Assembly (NCBI GenBank): GCA_023259115.1
Contig: JAHFQW010000006.1
Location: forward strand, 30,477-64,483
DNA from: an archaeon
GTDB taxonomy: Archaea; Nanobdellota; Nanobdellia; Woesearchaeales; GW2011-AR9
DNA: 34,007 nt
Reading direction: 5' to 3'
Shown here one piece after another: positions 23,232 to 30,538 of the stretch. The position numbers and the translations under genes are program-made. The notes under the pieces are model-generated. The model ran no database searches and had not been told where the DNA came from. It saw only the letters and a list, made by a program, of their open reading frames with translations. Each line of letters starts with the position of its first letter. Positions within the stretch are counted from its first letter, which is position 1.

Positions 23232-24158
23232 ATGAAGATAGATAATCTTGATAGGATTGCAAGAGAAAGTTTAACAAGCGCAGATAAATCTATGCGAACT
23301 CTTGATTTAGATAATAGTATGAAGTTTTTGAAAACTGCCTACTGTGCAACGTACATCATGGGGTTTGTTGGAGGAATAAGAGATCAAAATGATGAGTTAA
23401 GATCATATTCCTCATACCATTCACTCTTACAAAGAATTGTGCCGGGATATGTTGAACAATATTTAGAACATTTTCAAATGAATAAATGGGATATTCCTCA
23501 TCTCCATGAACAGATAGGGCAGTTTTATACAAAAATGGGATACACCACAGATGCCCTAAATAGTGATAGAGTGCTTATTGATTGGTATGGTGGTCTAATA
23601 AGACATTCACAACGAGGTTGCTTTCTTGACGCTCAACAACTTAAAAGTTCAATAGAATCTCATCCTCAAGGGATTCCTTGGTTTCTAGGGCAAGAAGACT
23701 TGGGAAAAGGTTTACCAAAACCATTGATATCAAATGAAGCTACAAAAGCAATTGTAGATTATGCTTATGAGCATAAAGAAGAAGGATTAGAATTTTGGTT
23801 AGGGAAAGCTTGGGATCATGTAAATAATGGGTATATGGCCTATCGAACAGAAATACCACATAGCGCTAGAGAGAAAATTAGTTCATATACTAATGCGTTA
23901 GGAGTTTCATTTCCTGAAGAAATATTTCAGCAGATTATAAAAATTAATGCTAGAAATGTTGCATTAGATAGTATTCGAGTTTTGCAAAGAGTTAAACCGG
24001 AAATGATAAGTAATGATATAAATTATAGAAGAGAGTGGCTAGAAAGAGAAGTTTATGAGGCTAAAGAGTATGCACAGCAAGCAGGTTTAGGATTGCTTTA
24101 TATATTTAAATTATCAAGAGCAAGAAAAGAAGCAGAGAAAAAATTGCTGACTGCGTAA
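23232..24158 (+). CDS. Hypothetical helical protein, 308 aa
   Basis: Not recognised. Predominantly helical: MKIDNLDRIARESLTSADKS, then NSMKFLKTAYCATYIMGFVG, suggesting a TPR-like or four-helix bundle start; the C-terminus is a long charged helix (WLEREVYEAKEYAQQAGLGL ... LSRARKEAEKKLLTA). No signal peptide. A TATA-like TTTATAATAA is about 35 nt upstream. Codon use is AT-rich like its neighbours at 20968 and 21429. It is the last gene before a toxin-antitoxin-rich stretch. Confidence 0.55.
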   Translation: MKIDNLDRIARESLTSADKSMRTLDLDNSMKFLKTAYCATYIMGFVGGIRDQNDELRSYSSYHSLLQRIVPGYVEQYLEHFQMNKWDIPHLHEQIGQFYTKMGYTTDALNSDRVLIDWYGGLIRHSQRGCFLDAQQLKSSIESHPQGIPWFLGQEDLGKGLPKPLISNEATKAIVDYAYEHKEEGLEFWLGKAWDHVNNGYMAYRTEIPHSAREKISSYTNALGVSFPEEIFQQIIKINARNVALDSIRVLQRVKPEMISNDINYRREWLEREVYEAKEYAQQAGLGLLYIFKLSRARKEAEKKLLTA

Positions 24159-24203
24159 AAGAAATTCTCCTCTTCATTTATAAGTTCTATTTCTAATTAG
24201 TTT

Positions 24204-24536
24204 CTACCAACTATACCCCAAAGAGCCACTCCCATATCCATTTTTATCAAGAATACCATACTCTTTTTTGTGCAAACCCCGTCCTACATAATCTTTCCCT
24301 GAAGTAAACATCCCTCTAGTATATACATGATCATTTCTCCCCAAAATATCACCTAGCTCCTGATCTCTTAAGCTATATGAACGCACCGTTGGCATAATCA
24401 ACCCCGGCGTTGGTCGTAATCTATCAAGATACAACGACTCCATTTTCGGCGGCTGTTTTTGATATTCTGTCTGGACTAAAAAATACATTTGTGTTAAAAA
24501 GCTTCGTTCCGGGCATATATCCAATTGAATTTCCAT
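24204..24536 (-). CDS. Hypothetical protein, 110 aa
   Basis: Not recognised. MEIQLDICPERSFLTQMYFL then VQTEYQKQPPKMESLYLDRL, followed by a Gly/Tyr-rich C-terminal third (DKNGYGSGSLGYSW). The composition is compatible with a real small protein. No domain, signal peptide or membrane segment. It precedes the disrupted vapBC and has the same orientation. Convergent with the gene at 23232, 45 nt away. Confidence 0.45.
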   Translation of the reverse strand: MEIQLDICPERSFLTQMYFLVQTEYQKQPPKMESLYLDRLRPTPGLIMPTVRSYSLRDQELGDILGRNDHVYTRGMFTSGKDYVGRGLHKKEYGILDKNGYGSGSLGYSW

Positions 24537-24634
24537 AATTCTCTATCTGTGACATTTATATCTCTATCACCATGTAAAGACAACCAAAGATATATACTTT
24601 TCCTAAAGAAGCGAGACAAAAAAGTCAGACAAAA

Positions 24635-25120
24635 TTAAGACAACACTATCGCCCGGGGCAATCCCCGAAAATCATTATCTCTTGTTACTAATTCTGTTCC
24701 AATTTGTTGCGATGTAGCATAAATCAAAGCATCTGCTGCTGCTAAATTATGTTGCACTGATAATTCAGATGCAGACACAGAAATATCTTTTGTAATGAGA
24801 TAAATTAAACTTTTTTTTTCTAAAAAAGCCATGAGATTCCCAATTTTAACCGGATCAATTTTATCTTTTAGCATTTTTTACGTAATTCAAATAAAGATAT
24901 CACCCTTATCGCAAGCAATTGATTTGAATCAATTATCTCCTGATACTTTTGACTATAAAAATAATCAATCCAAATAGAAGTATAGTAAACTGCGTTACTT
25001 GTAGCACATCCCTATTTACAGCAAAACCCCATTATGCACGCAGTTTACTTATTAGATAACTGCGCCAAATGTGATATAACTTGCGCAGTTATCTATATCA
25101 ATAAATTTAGAAGCGGTCAC
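24635..25120 (-). pseudogene. vapC: vapC (PIN-domain toxin) disrupted by hairpin element and a frameshift
   Basis: Starts with GTG at 25120, overlapping the vapB stop by 14 nt. The first codons read VTASKFID; then the element (24983-25095 plus one TA) intervenes; then TSIWIDYFYSQKYQEIIDSN and LLAIRVISLFELRKK. At the A6 tract (24874-24879) one base is missing and the frame resumes as LKDKIDPVKIGNLMAFLEKK, SASELSVQHNLAAADALIYA and LVTRDNDFRGL. Joined, this is a complete PIN protein: Asp8, the Glu in LFELRKK, Asp in AAADALI and RDNDF. Read as it stands, translation stops in the element, so the toxin should be inactive. Confidence 0.85.
24983..25095. mobile_element. MITE-like tandem-hairpin element inside vapC, 113 bp
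   Basis: Ends TAGTAAACTGCG and, inverted, TAGATAACTGCG (10 of 12 identical), flanked by TA at 24981-24982 and 25096-25097. Inside, two perfect hairpins: 24984-24995/25038-25049 (12 bp) and 25053-25065/25083-25095 (13 bp). Removing the element and one TA joins GAT to ACT and restores FIDTSIWIDYF of VapC. A TA duplication is typical of Tc1/mariner-IS630 related insertions. No open frame of its own. Confidence 0.85.
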
Positions 25121-25310
25121 GTTTATCCCTAACCCCTTTGTAATTATCTTTCCTTGAATATGCTGATAAATAGCCAGCCTTGGAAGGCTCTTTGACACGC
25201 AAAAGCACAATTTTTCGAATCGCCTCATCATAAGAATGAGAGTTGGTTTCTTCCTTCACTTTTTTTAATAACTCCAATGTTTCATCCTGTATCTGTACGG
25301 TCGTTGTCAT
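25107..25310 (-). CDS. vapB: VapB-type antitoxin
   Basis: 67 residues. MTTTVQIQDETLELLKKVKE followed by ETNSHSYDEAIRKIVLLRVK is the usual ribbon-helix-helix-like layout of small VapB/DUF217-type antitoxins (beta strand TTTVQI, then two helices), with a basic C-terminal tail (YKGVRDKRDRF) that binds the toxin. It overlaps the start of vapC. Upstream lies an A/T-rich near-palindrome ATATAATTATATAACTAT (25312-25329) next to TATATATAA, a plausible autoregulatory operator. With vapC broken, the antitoxin is now without a working partner at this locus. Confidence 0.75.
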   Translation of the reverse strand: MTTTVQIQDETLELLKKVKEETNSHSYDEAIRKIVLLRVKEPSKAGYLSAYSRKDNYKGVRDKRDRF

Positions 25311-25353
25311 ATAATTATATAACTATAGCTTATATATAACCATTTCTCAACCA

Positions 25354-25543
25354 AGTACGTATTAAGTATACCTGAAAAAGTGCTGGCTTGGCCAAGATGT
25401 CTGCCGCACTACGCTATTCGTCAGACAAGATTAAAACGCAAAAATAATCGAGAGACACTACAAGGAACAGCGGATTTGATGGCTAATTTTTGCTGCGGCA
25501 GACGGCCTGCCAGCACTTTCTGTAACCAGACTTAATACGTACT
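25354..25543. mobile_element. 190-bp foldback element with CAACCA duplication
   Basis: Termini AGTACGTATTAAGT (25354-25367) and inverted ACTTAATACGTACT (25530-25543) are perfect 14-bp inverted repeats; after a variable stretch, AGTGCTGGC/GCCAGCACT and GTCTGCCGCA/TGCGGCAGAC (25399-25408/25494-25503) continue the pairing. Direct repeats CAACCA at 25348-25353 and 25544-25549 look like a 6-bp target duplication. It carries no gene. It was inserted at the truD stop, which reads TGA with or without it. Confidence 0.8.
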
Positions 25544-26559
25544 CAACCAATCATCCCTCGTATCACCATCGTCGCATAACTTCCTTTTCCCAACGAAAAA
25601 CAAATCCTCACTTTCTTCTTCCCAGAATTCAACTCATCATCCTCAAATGAACCAATCACTACATCTTGCACCGCAGCCATTATCTTTCGCATCTCTCCTT
25701 CTAACGTCAATTCCGGTATTTGCTTTATAATAAAATCTGTAAATGTCACCTGCTCTCTCTTCATGATTTTATTAATAATCTCTCTAATCTCCTCATCATC
25801 AACACCATCTATCCCTGCAAATCCCACAATTGGCATCTCAACCTCCCAAAAATCCTCCACATTCTCCACAAACACTAATTTTCCTTGTGAATAGTCCATC
25901 TCCCAAATTTCTCTTCCTCTCAATCGTAGATACTCCGAAACAGTTTCATTCCACATCTTACTCTGATAGGCATTCACATACAATCGCAGCAATCGTATTG
26001 GTATTTTCTTCAACGCCCCCACATAATCAGCAGGTCGCTCCTCCAAATGCGCATGACAATTCACATCATCAATCAACTCCACTGCCTCTTTGAATTTTTT
26101 CAACACAATACATTTCCCAATCTCCACATTTTTCGTACTAAAACGCTGCTCATCAAAATAATTAGCTATCCCGCTCACTCTTCTCATGTTCTCTGTATCC
26201 AAATTACGCACCACAATCTCAAAAGAATTCCCCTTCAAATCCCCCAATGTTACCGGCGCATCCCCATAACCCAAAAATTCCAACACAACACCCTTGCACG
26301 TCACACCTAATACTCTCTCTCTCGAAACACCTAAAATAGAGCAAATTTGCTGCGTCAGCGCATTTTTATCCTTTGTCCCCGCAAATCCAATGTGTTTCTC
26401 TGGCACATGAAATATTCTGCTCAATTCCAGAATAACATCCAACGTATTTCTATTCTTCTTTGTCAGTTTGAAATACACATATTTTCCCCTCTCTTGAGAC
26501 CGAATCGTACTGCGTTCACATACCCTAAAATCTTCCGGGAGTTGTTTGAGGATGTACAT
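25543..26559 (-). CDS. truD: tRNA pseudouridine(13) synthase
   Basis: 338 residues. The TruD signature is clear: HIGFAGTKDKNALTQQICSI (about 57-76, catalytic Asp in TKDKNA), NYFDEQRFSTKN (about 126-137), and NAYQSKMWNETVSEYLR (about 192-208). The family makes pseudouridine at tRNA position 13 in bacteria and other sites in archaea. At 338 residues it is shorter than many archaeal TruD proteins (around 400), with a reduced insertion domain. The last codons (MVIRGMIG, then TGA) abut the foldback element. It is divergent from the MNT gene at 26645. Confidence 0.92.
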   Translation of the reverse strand: MYILKQLPEDFRVCERSTIRSQERGKYVYFKLTKKNRNTLDVILELSRIFHVPEKHIGFAGTKDKNALTQQICSILGVSRERVLGVTCKGVVLEFLGYGDAPVTLGDLKGNSFEIVVRNLDTENMRRVSGIANYFDEQRFSTKNVEIGKCIVLKKFKEAVELIDDVNCHAHLEERPADYVGALKKIPIRLLRLYVNAYQSKMWNETVSEYLRLRGREIWEMDYSQGKLVFVENVEDFWEVEMPIVGFAGIDGVDDEEIREIINKIMKREQVTFTDFIIKQIPELTLEGEMRKIMAAVQDVVIGSFEDDELNSGKKKVRICFSLGKGSYATMVIRGMIG

Positions 26560-26621
26560 ACGTTATCTACAATCTCTGTTATATAAAAAACAACCTCATT
26601 TTCAACAAAACATTTAAAAAG

Positions 26622-26642
26622 TAGTTATGTTTAACATAACTA
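26622..26642. promoter_or_regulatory. Palindromic operator of the MNT-HEPN operon
   Basis: TAGTTATGTT-T-AACATAACTA is a perfect 10-bp-arm palindrome. It lies between a TATA-like ATTTAAAAAG (26612-26621) and the ATG at 26645, over the expected transcription start, so the HTH of the first gene product could repress its own operon there. Confidence 0.7.
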
Positions 26643-26644
26643 TT

Positions 26645-27187
26645 ATGAAAAGTAAAGAAAACAACTTACTAGAACTCTTCTTTAATAGTTCCAAGCACTG
26701 GCATTTTGAAGAATTACGCACAAAAGTCCATATAGGCAAACCCCAACTTGCCCGCTGGTTGCATTTATTTCAAAAACAAAGTTTAATTAAGCGTGTTAAA
26801 AACGCTGGGAAGATGCCCTATTATATTCAAGATTCTGGCAACCCTCATTATCAACATAAAAAGAAACTCTACACATTAGAAAAAATGACCAATAGTGGTT
26901 TATTTTTTCATCTCTCTACTCTCGCTGATGTAAAAGTCGCTATCCTCTTTGGTAGTTTTGCCCGTGCCGATTGGTATTCTGAGAGTGACATTGACCTCTT
27001 TATCTATGGCAATGCCGATAAATTAGAACAAGGCAAATTTGAACTCAAATTAAAACGAACTATTCAAATTCATGAAGCACACAACACTCAAGACTTGCAA
27101 AAAATTGATAAACTCCTACCTTATATCCTCTCCGGAATGTTCATTAAAGGTTCCATTCAAGATTTAGGAGTTCAGATTCATGCCTAA
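26645..27187 (+). CDS. HTH-MNT nucleotidyltransferase, antitoxin-like
   Basis: 180 residues from ATG 26645; the frame opens at 26627, but that ATG is part of the operator palindrome. Residues about 1-70 form a winged helix (LELFFNSSKHWHFEELRTKV then IGKPQLARWLHLFQKQSLIK). Residues about 90-180 are a minimal nucleotidyltransferase: AILFGSFARADWYSESDIDL carries GS...DxD. In MNT-HEPN systems the MNT protein neutralises the HEPN RNase by AMPylating it or by binding. It overlaps the HEPN gene by 8 nt. The fused DNA-binding domain plus palindrome suggests autorepression. Confidence 0.82.
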   Translation: MKSKENNLLELFFNSSKHWHFEELRTKVHIGKPQLARWLHLFQKQSLIKRVKNAGKMPYYIQDSGNPHYQHKKKLYTLEKMTNSGLFFHLSTLADVKVAILFGSFARADWYSESDIDLFIYGNADKLEQGKFELKLKRTIQIHEAHNTQDLQKIDKLLPYILSGMFIKGSIQDLGVQIHA

Positions 27188-27644
27188 AATTAAAACAGTA
27201 ATAGAAACATACGATAGTTGTGTCGCCGAAGGGTATTATAAAATAACCGAAGAAGTAAATATTGAATTAATTAAATCTCTTCTGGATGATGGAAAAACCA
27301 ATATTGAATGCGCACAAATAATTATTAAATCTATCTCTAAAAATGCTAAACAATGGAAAAATGTTTTCAAAAATTATTATGATGCACTGCATTCGTATGC
27401 CGAAGGGTTGCTTTATTTTCATAGCATAAAATCTGCAAACCATCAATGTCTTTTTGCCAGTCTTTGTATCAAATACCCTAGCTTAGAATTAGATTGGGAA
27501 TTTCTAGAGCAAATCAGAGTAAAAAGAAATAGTATCAGTTATTATGGTGAAAGCATTACCTATGGCGATTGGAAAAAAATTGAATTCCAACTCACCCTCT
27601 ATTGTTCTAGCTTGAACAAAGAAATAGAAAAGAGATTAATTTAA
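27180..27644 (+). CDS. HEPN-domain protein, toxin-like partner
   Basis: 154 residues, helical. The segment RVKRNSISYYGES (about 117-129) is the HEPN active-site region: R-N at the start of the last helix but with Tyr-Tyr-Gly where the canonical Rx4-6H His would be, so RNase activity is uncertain; the same Tyr form occurs in MNT-HEPN pairs whose Tyr is the AMPylation site. The region NYYDALHSYAEGLLYFHSIK is the first HEPN helix pair. Starts inside the MNT gene, so translation is coupled. Confidence 0.75.
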   Translation: MPKIKTVIETYDSCVAEGYYKITEEVNIELIKSLLDDGKTNIECAQIIIKSISKNAKQWKNVFKNYYDALHSYAEGLLYFHSIKSANHQCLFASLCIKYPSLELDWEFLEQIRVKRNSISYYGESITYGDWKKIEFQLTLYCSSLNKEIEKRLI

Positions 27645-27740
27645 GCTTCAGTCAACTGAGTATCACTAAATAATAACAAACAGATTTATAAATCATCACC
27701 CCTTTCTTCCATCTAAATCCTAATTAAAGAGGAATATACT

Positions 27741-28580
27741 ATGCCCTTAGAAAACATCATTGGAAATTTTAAAAGTGCGTACCAACAAACAGAAATAGGC
27801 ACCATGCTTCATGTAGATGAATTAATGAAGGCACGTCAAAAAAATCCCGCTTTACAAGACATTGGCTTCTACACTGCTGATGGTATGATCTATTTCATGG
27901 ATGGTGACACACCTAAGTTAGCAATAACTAGGGAAGCAGACAATCTCGTTTTAAGACATATTGATGATGCATTTACTCAACTAGTATATAATCAAAATTA
28001 TTATCCTCTTTTAGATGAAGCTCAACAATCCATTCATGCCAAGAACACAGTGATTATTGATTTAACTCAACTGTTCTTATCGAAACATGATGATGAGTAT
28101 AGTTATTTGGAAATATTTCCTAATCATCTTGTTTGTATATCTCCCTTAAAAAATGAACAGAGAACATTTTTCGAGCGAATGTACGGTTCAGGTCAAGAGT
28201 TTATTGCTACTATGAATATGCTTGCCGAAACTAATATCTTAAAATCAAGAATTTACTTTTTGAATCCTGATTATATTAAAAAAAAAGCAGTTGATAGTCC
28301 TATTGGGCGGGCTTCTTGCTTGTACAATTTCGGCGGGAACTCTCGTTTCGATGCTGATGTCCGTGAGGTCAGTAATAAACGCCATCTGCGCGCAGTACAT
28401 CGTGAAAGCGTCAGCAATCCTGTGCACTCCTCTGGATCTAAAGAAGAAAGCAAAGTTCCATCAGACTCATTGGGAACAATTTTGCCAAGTGTAGATGATG
28501 TTCTTGGATTTTCCAAATCATTTATTCCAGACAGAATCTTTCCTGACTATGAAGCAGGTCTGCGAACATTATACAAATAA
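27741..28580 (+). CDS. DGR-like variable protein, paralogue 2
   Basis: 279 residues. Scaffold (1-187) aligns with the protein at 20121: MPLENIIGNFKSAYQQTEIG, HVDELMKARQ, FYTADGMIYF, LAITREADNLVLRHIDDAFT, NYYPLL. From 28305 follows the GC-richer IGRASCLYNFGGNSRFDADV then REVSNKRHLRAVHRE, matching F-x-A-xx-R-x-V-xxxxx-LR-x-V of paralogue 1. Unlike paralogue 1 it continues for about 60 more residues (KEESKVPSDSLGTILPSVDD and on), so here the variable segment is internal. TATA box ATTTATAAAT (27684-27693) lies about 50 nt upstream, and AAAGAGGAAT precedes the ATG. The next gene starts 9 nt after the stop. Confidence 0.6.
   Translation: MPLENIIGNFKSAYQQTEIGTMLHVDELMKARQKNPALQDIGFYTADGMIYFMDGDTPKLAITREADNLVLRHIDDAFTQLVYNQNYYPLLDEAQQSIHAKNTVIIDLTQLFLSKHDDEYSYLEIFPNHLVCISPLKNEQRTFFERMYGSGQEFIATMNMLAETNILKSRIYFLNPDYIKKKAVDSPIGRASCLYNFGGNSRFDADVREVSNKRHLRAVHRESVSNPVHSSGSKEESKVPSDSLGTILPSVDDVLGFSKSFIPDRIFPDYEAGLRTLYK
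28305..28412 (+). other. Candidate DGR-type variable region 2
   Basis: Starts with the same TTGGGCGGGCTTC as region 1. Codons at presumed variable positions are GAT, GAT, GTC, GAG, AGT, AAT, AAA, CGC and CAT; seven of nine end in C or T. Third bases do not all agree with region 1, so the two do not derive from one identical template, or have drifted. Confidence 0.45.
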
Positions 28581-28589
28581 TAACTTATC

Positions 28590-29975
28590 ATGATCCTCAA
28601 CCTATCGAAAGCCCGTGAACACTACTTCCAAGATTCCACTATCACAGATATTCTTCGTCAATTCATCCACAAAGACGGCGATATCAGAATAAAAGATATT
28701 CAGCAATTATCTGAGGCAAAACGTATCATCGGCACCAAAGATGGCTCATTAGACCAACTCTTAGAAAAACAACACACCGCTGATTCTTCAACTGTAGTTG
28801 AAAAAATAAAACAACTTCACCCCTCTCAACTTCTGATTCTTCCGCCCGAATATCGCATTGATGCCAATGAAGTCAGAACCCGTATTGCCTATTCATTAGA
28901 CACCCTGGTTAAACTCGATGCCAATCACGTCAAACGTGCATTAATAGGAAATACCTTCCCCAGAGGAAAACTCTCTCTCAAATGGAAACAACAACATCAA
29001 TGGCAGCCTGAAAGAGTCCTCTCCACTGCTCTCAATTATCTCCATGAACATAAAGATGAATTCATCAACCAACCTCTCTTGTGCTATTCTTGGTGGGGCA
29101 AAGACAACCACCGCCATATCGTCTCGCTCTACCGCTCCATCCAAGGCGCCGAACTGCGCGCATTTCAAGACTACGCCGCATTTCGTTTATTGATTCCCAC
29201 CTACAAAAAAGAACTTCGCACCAGCATAAATCTAAAAACAAAAAACCCGCTCACTCCTGAAGAAATCGCATATAAAACCCAAAAAGTCCAGCGCTATGAA
29301 CGTTATCTCGAAGTTCGCAACATAAAATCTTCGATTAATAAAATGGACGTCTTTTTCACCGACTTGATTGAACCACTAGGGGGATTCTCCTACCAAACGG
29401 GTCAAATGATGCGTGTCCCCTCAAGATCAAAAATCCAGCGTGATCCCAAAGATTCCAAAAATCCCCAAAAAGTAAACCATCAAGTCTACAAAATAAAATT
29501 AACTGACCTACCCAATCTAAAACCTACTGAACTCTCTCACAATTCCTTACCTTGGGAGCTTGCCGGCAACTGCAATTGCGAAGACAAAGTCTATCGTTCA
29601 GATCGGCGAAAACCACAACCCGATAAAGGCAATCGCGAAGACTTCTACTGCCCCCATGAAATCGCCGCCTCATTAACCTTGAGAAAAAAATACGAAACAG
29701 GCGACGAACGTACCATCAAATATCTTCCATTCGTTCTTCCCACCAAAGACATGATGGACTACGTTGACAAACTTCGCCATCAGGCCATCATGCTCTACTT
29801 CAAAGAAGACACCCAAAGATGGAGCAAACGCGCCTTAAACCACACCGAAATCGAAAACCTCCTCTGGAAAAAAGTAATAATGGACGGCTACGAAGCCTGC
29901 TTTACCACCGACATCAACAAATTCAAAGAACAACGATATGACCCACATCTGGATTTGATAAAGTTTCGAAATTAA
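28590..29975 (+). CDS. SWIM zinc-finger protein, 461 aa
   Basis: Residues 328-356 form a SWIM-type motif: CNC (Cys328, Cys330) and, 24 residues on, CPH (Cys354, His356), i.e. CxCx(n)CxH. SWIM fingers bind DNA or proteins. The rest is not recognised: an N-terminal helical third, a region rich in aromatic and basic residues (YSWWGKDNHRHIVSLYRSI), and a helical C-terminus. 461 residues with no signal peptide. It starts 9 nt after the DGR-like paralogue 2 and is probably in its operon, so the two may work together. Codon use is chromosomal in style (many C-ending codons), unlike the gene before it. Confidence 0.6.
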   Translation: MILNLSKAREHYFQDSTITDILRQFIHKDGDIRIKDIQQLSEAKRIIGTKDGSLDQLLEKQHTADSSTVVEKIKQLHPSQLLILPPEYRIDANEVRTRIAYSLDTLVKLDANHVKRALIGNTFPRGKLSLKWKQQHQWQPERVLSTALNYLHEHKDEFINQPLLCYSWWGKDNHRHIVSLYRSIQGAELRAFQDYAAFRLLIPTYKKELRTSINLKTKNPLTPEEIAYKTQKVQRYERYLEVRNIKSSINKMDVFFTDLIEPLGGFSYQTGQMMRVPSRSKIQRDPKDSKNPQKVNHQVYKIKLTDLPNLKPTELSHNSLPWELAGNCNCEDKVYRSDRRKPQPDKGNREDFYCPHEIAASLTLRKKYETGDERTIKYLPFVLPTKDMMDYVDKLRHQAIMLYFKEDTQRWSKRALNHTEIENLLWKKVIMDGYEACFTTDINKFKEQRYDPHLDLIKFRN

Positions 29976-30044
29976 TAATCAGCACTTCTTTTTCCTCTTC
30001 ACAAAATGATTATTATCATATTAGCCAATACATTTACCTTTAAT

Positions 30045-30096
30045 GGTACTTTTCTACCAACATATTTATAAATAATAGGTACTTTTCTACCAGCAT
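30045..30096 (+). promoter_or_regulatory. Operator repeats flanking the HEPN-MNT TATA box
   Basis: GGTACTTTTCTACCA occurs at 30045-30059 and 30078-30092, each followed by one base and CAT, 33 bp apart (about three helical turns). Each repeat is itself a short dyad GGTA-N6-TACC. The TATA box ATTTATAAAT (30064-30073) lies between, and the second repeat covers the expected start site and touches the ATG (30095). Confidence 0.75.
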
Positions 30097-30538
30097 GACC
30101 GCGCAAACAATCCATAAAGCGAGAATTAAAGAGCATCTACAGGAATTGCAAGATGCCATAGCTATTGGTATAGAATCCCGTCCTGCAACGATAGGCTTTC
30201 ACACTTCTGCCTGCGCCATTGATCTATTAGAATTGTATCTTCATAAAACCGGTAAAATTCCTATTGGCACACAAGTGAAGCATGACTGGTTCAAACGTCC
30301 CAAACCAGAACAAAAAATAATCCCTCTTGCCCAGCGCAATCTCAAAAGTACTTTTCAGAACAAAGAAGAAATATTTGAATTATTGTACACGTTAGAAGAA
30401 AAACGCAACAAATTAATCTATGGCCACTCTACCCCCGCTGAAATTAAACAGGCTCTTTCCTCGTTTGAGAAACTACGAGATATACTCACTAAAATGTTGG
30501 TAGAAGTAGGTGAAACTCTTGAAGACGCAAACAACTAA
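30095..30538 (+). CDS. HEPN-domain protein, toxin-like
   Basis: 147 residues, helical. ACAIDLLELYLHKTGKIP is the first HEPN helix pair; LEEKRNKLIYGHSTPAEI (about 104-121) holds the Rx4-6H RNase motif (Arg108-N...His115). Such proteins are minimal RNases inactivated by an MNT partner. Leaderless start, with the ATG 22-31 nt after the TATA box. Overlaps the MNT gene by 29 nt if that gene starts at 30510. Gene order (HEPN first) is the reverse of the unit at 26645-27644, so the two systems were acquired independently rather than by duplication (inference). Confidence 0.78.
   Translation: MTAQTIHKARIKEHLQELQDAIAIGIESRPATIGFHTSACAIDLLELYLHKTGKIPIGTQVKHDWFKRPKPEQKIIPLAQRNLKSTFQNKEEIFELLYTLEEKRNKLIYGHSTPAEIKQALSSFEKLRDILTKMLVEVGETLEDANN

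Noticed and set aside
30006-30019. ATGATTATTATCAT as a second Fur-type operator
   Set aside because: Only 5-bp arms in A/T-rich DNA, and the adjacent genes have no link with metals.
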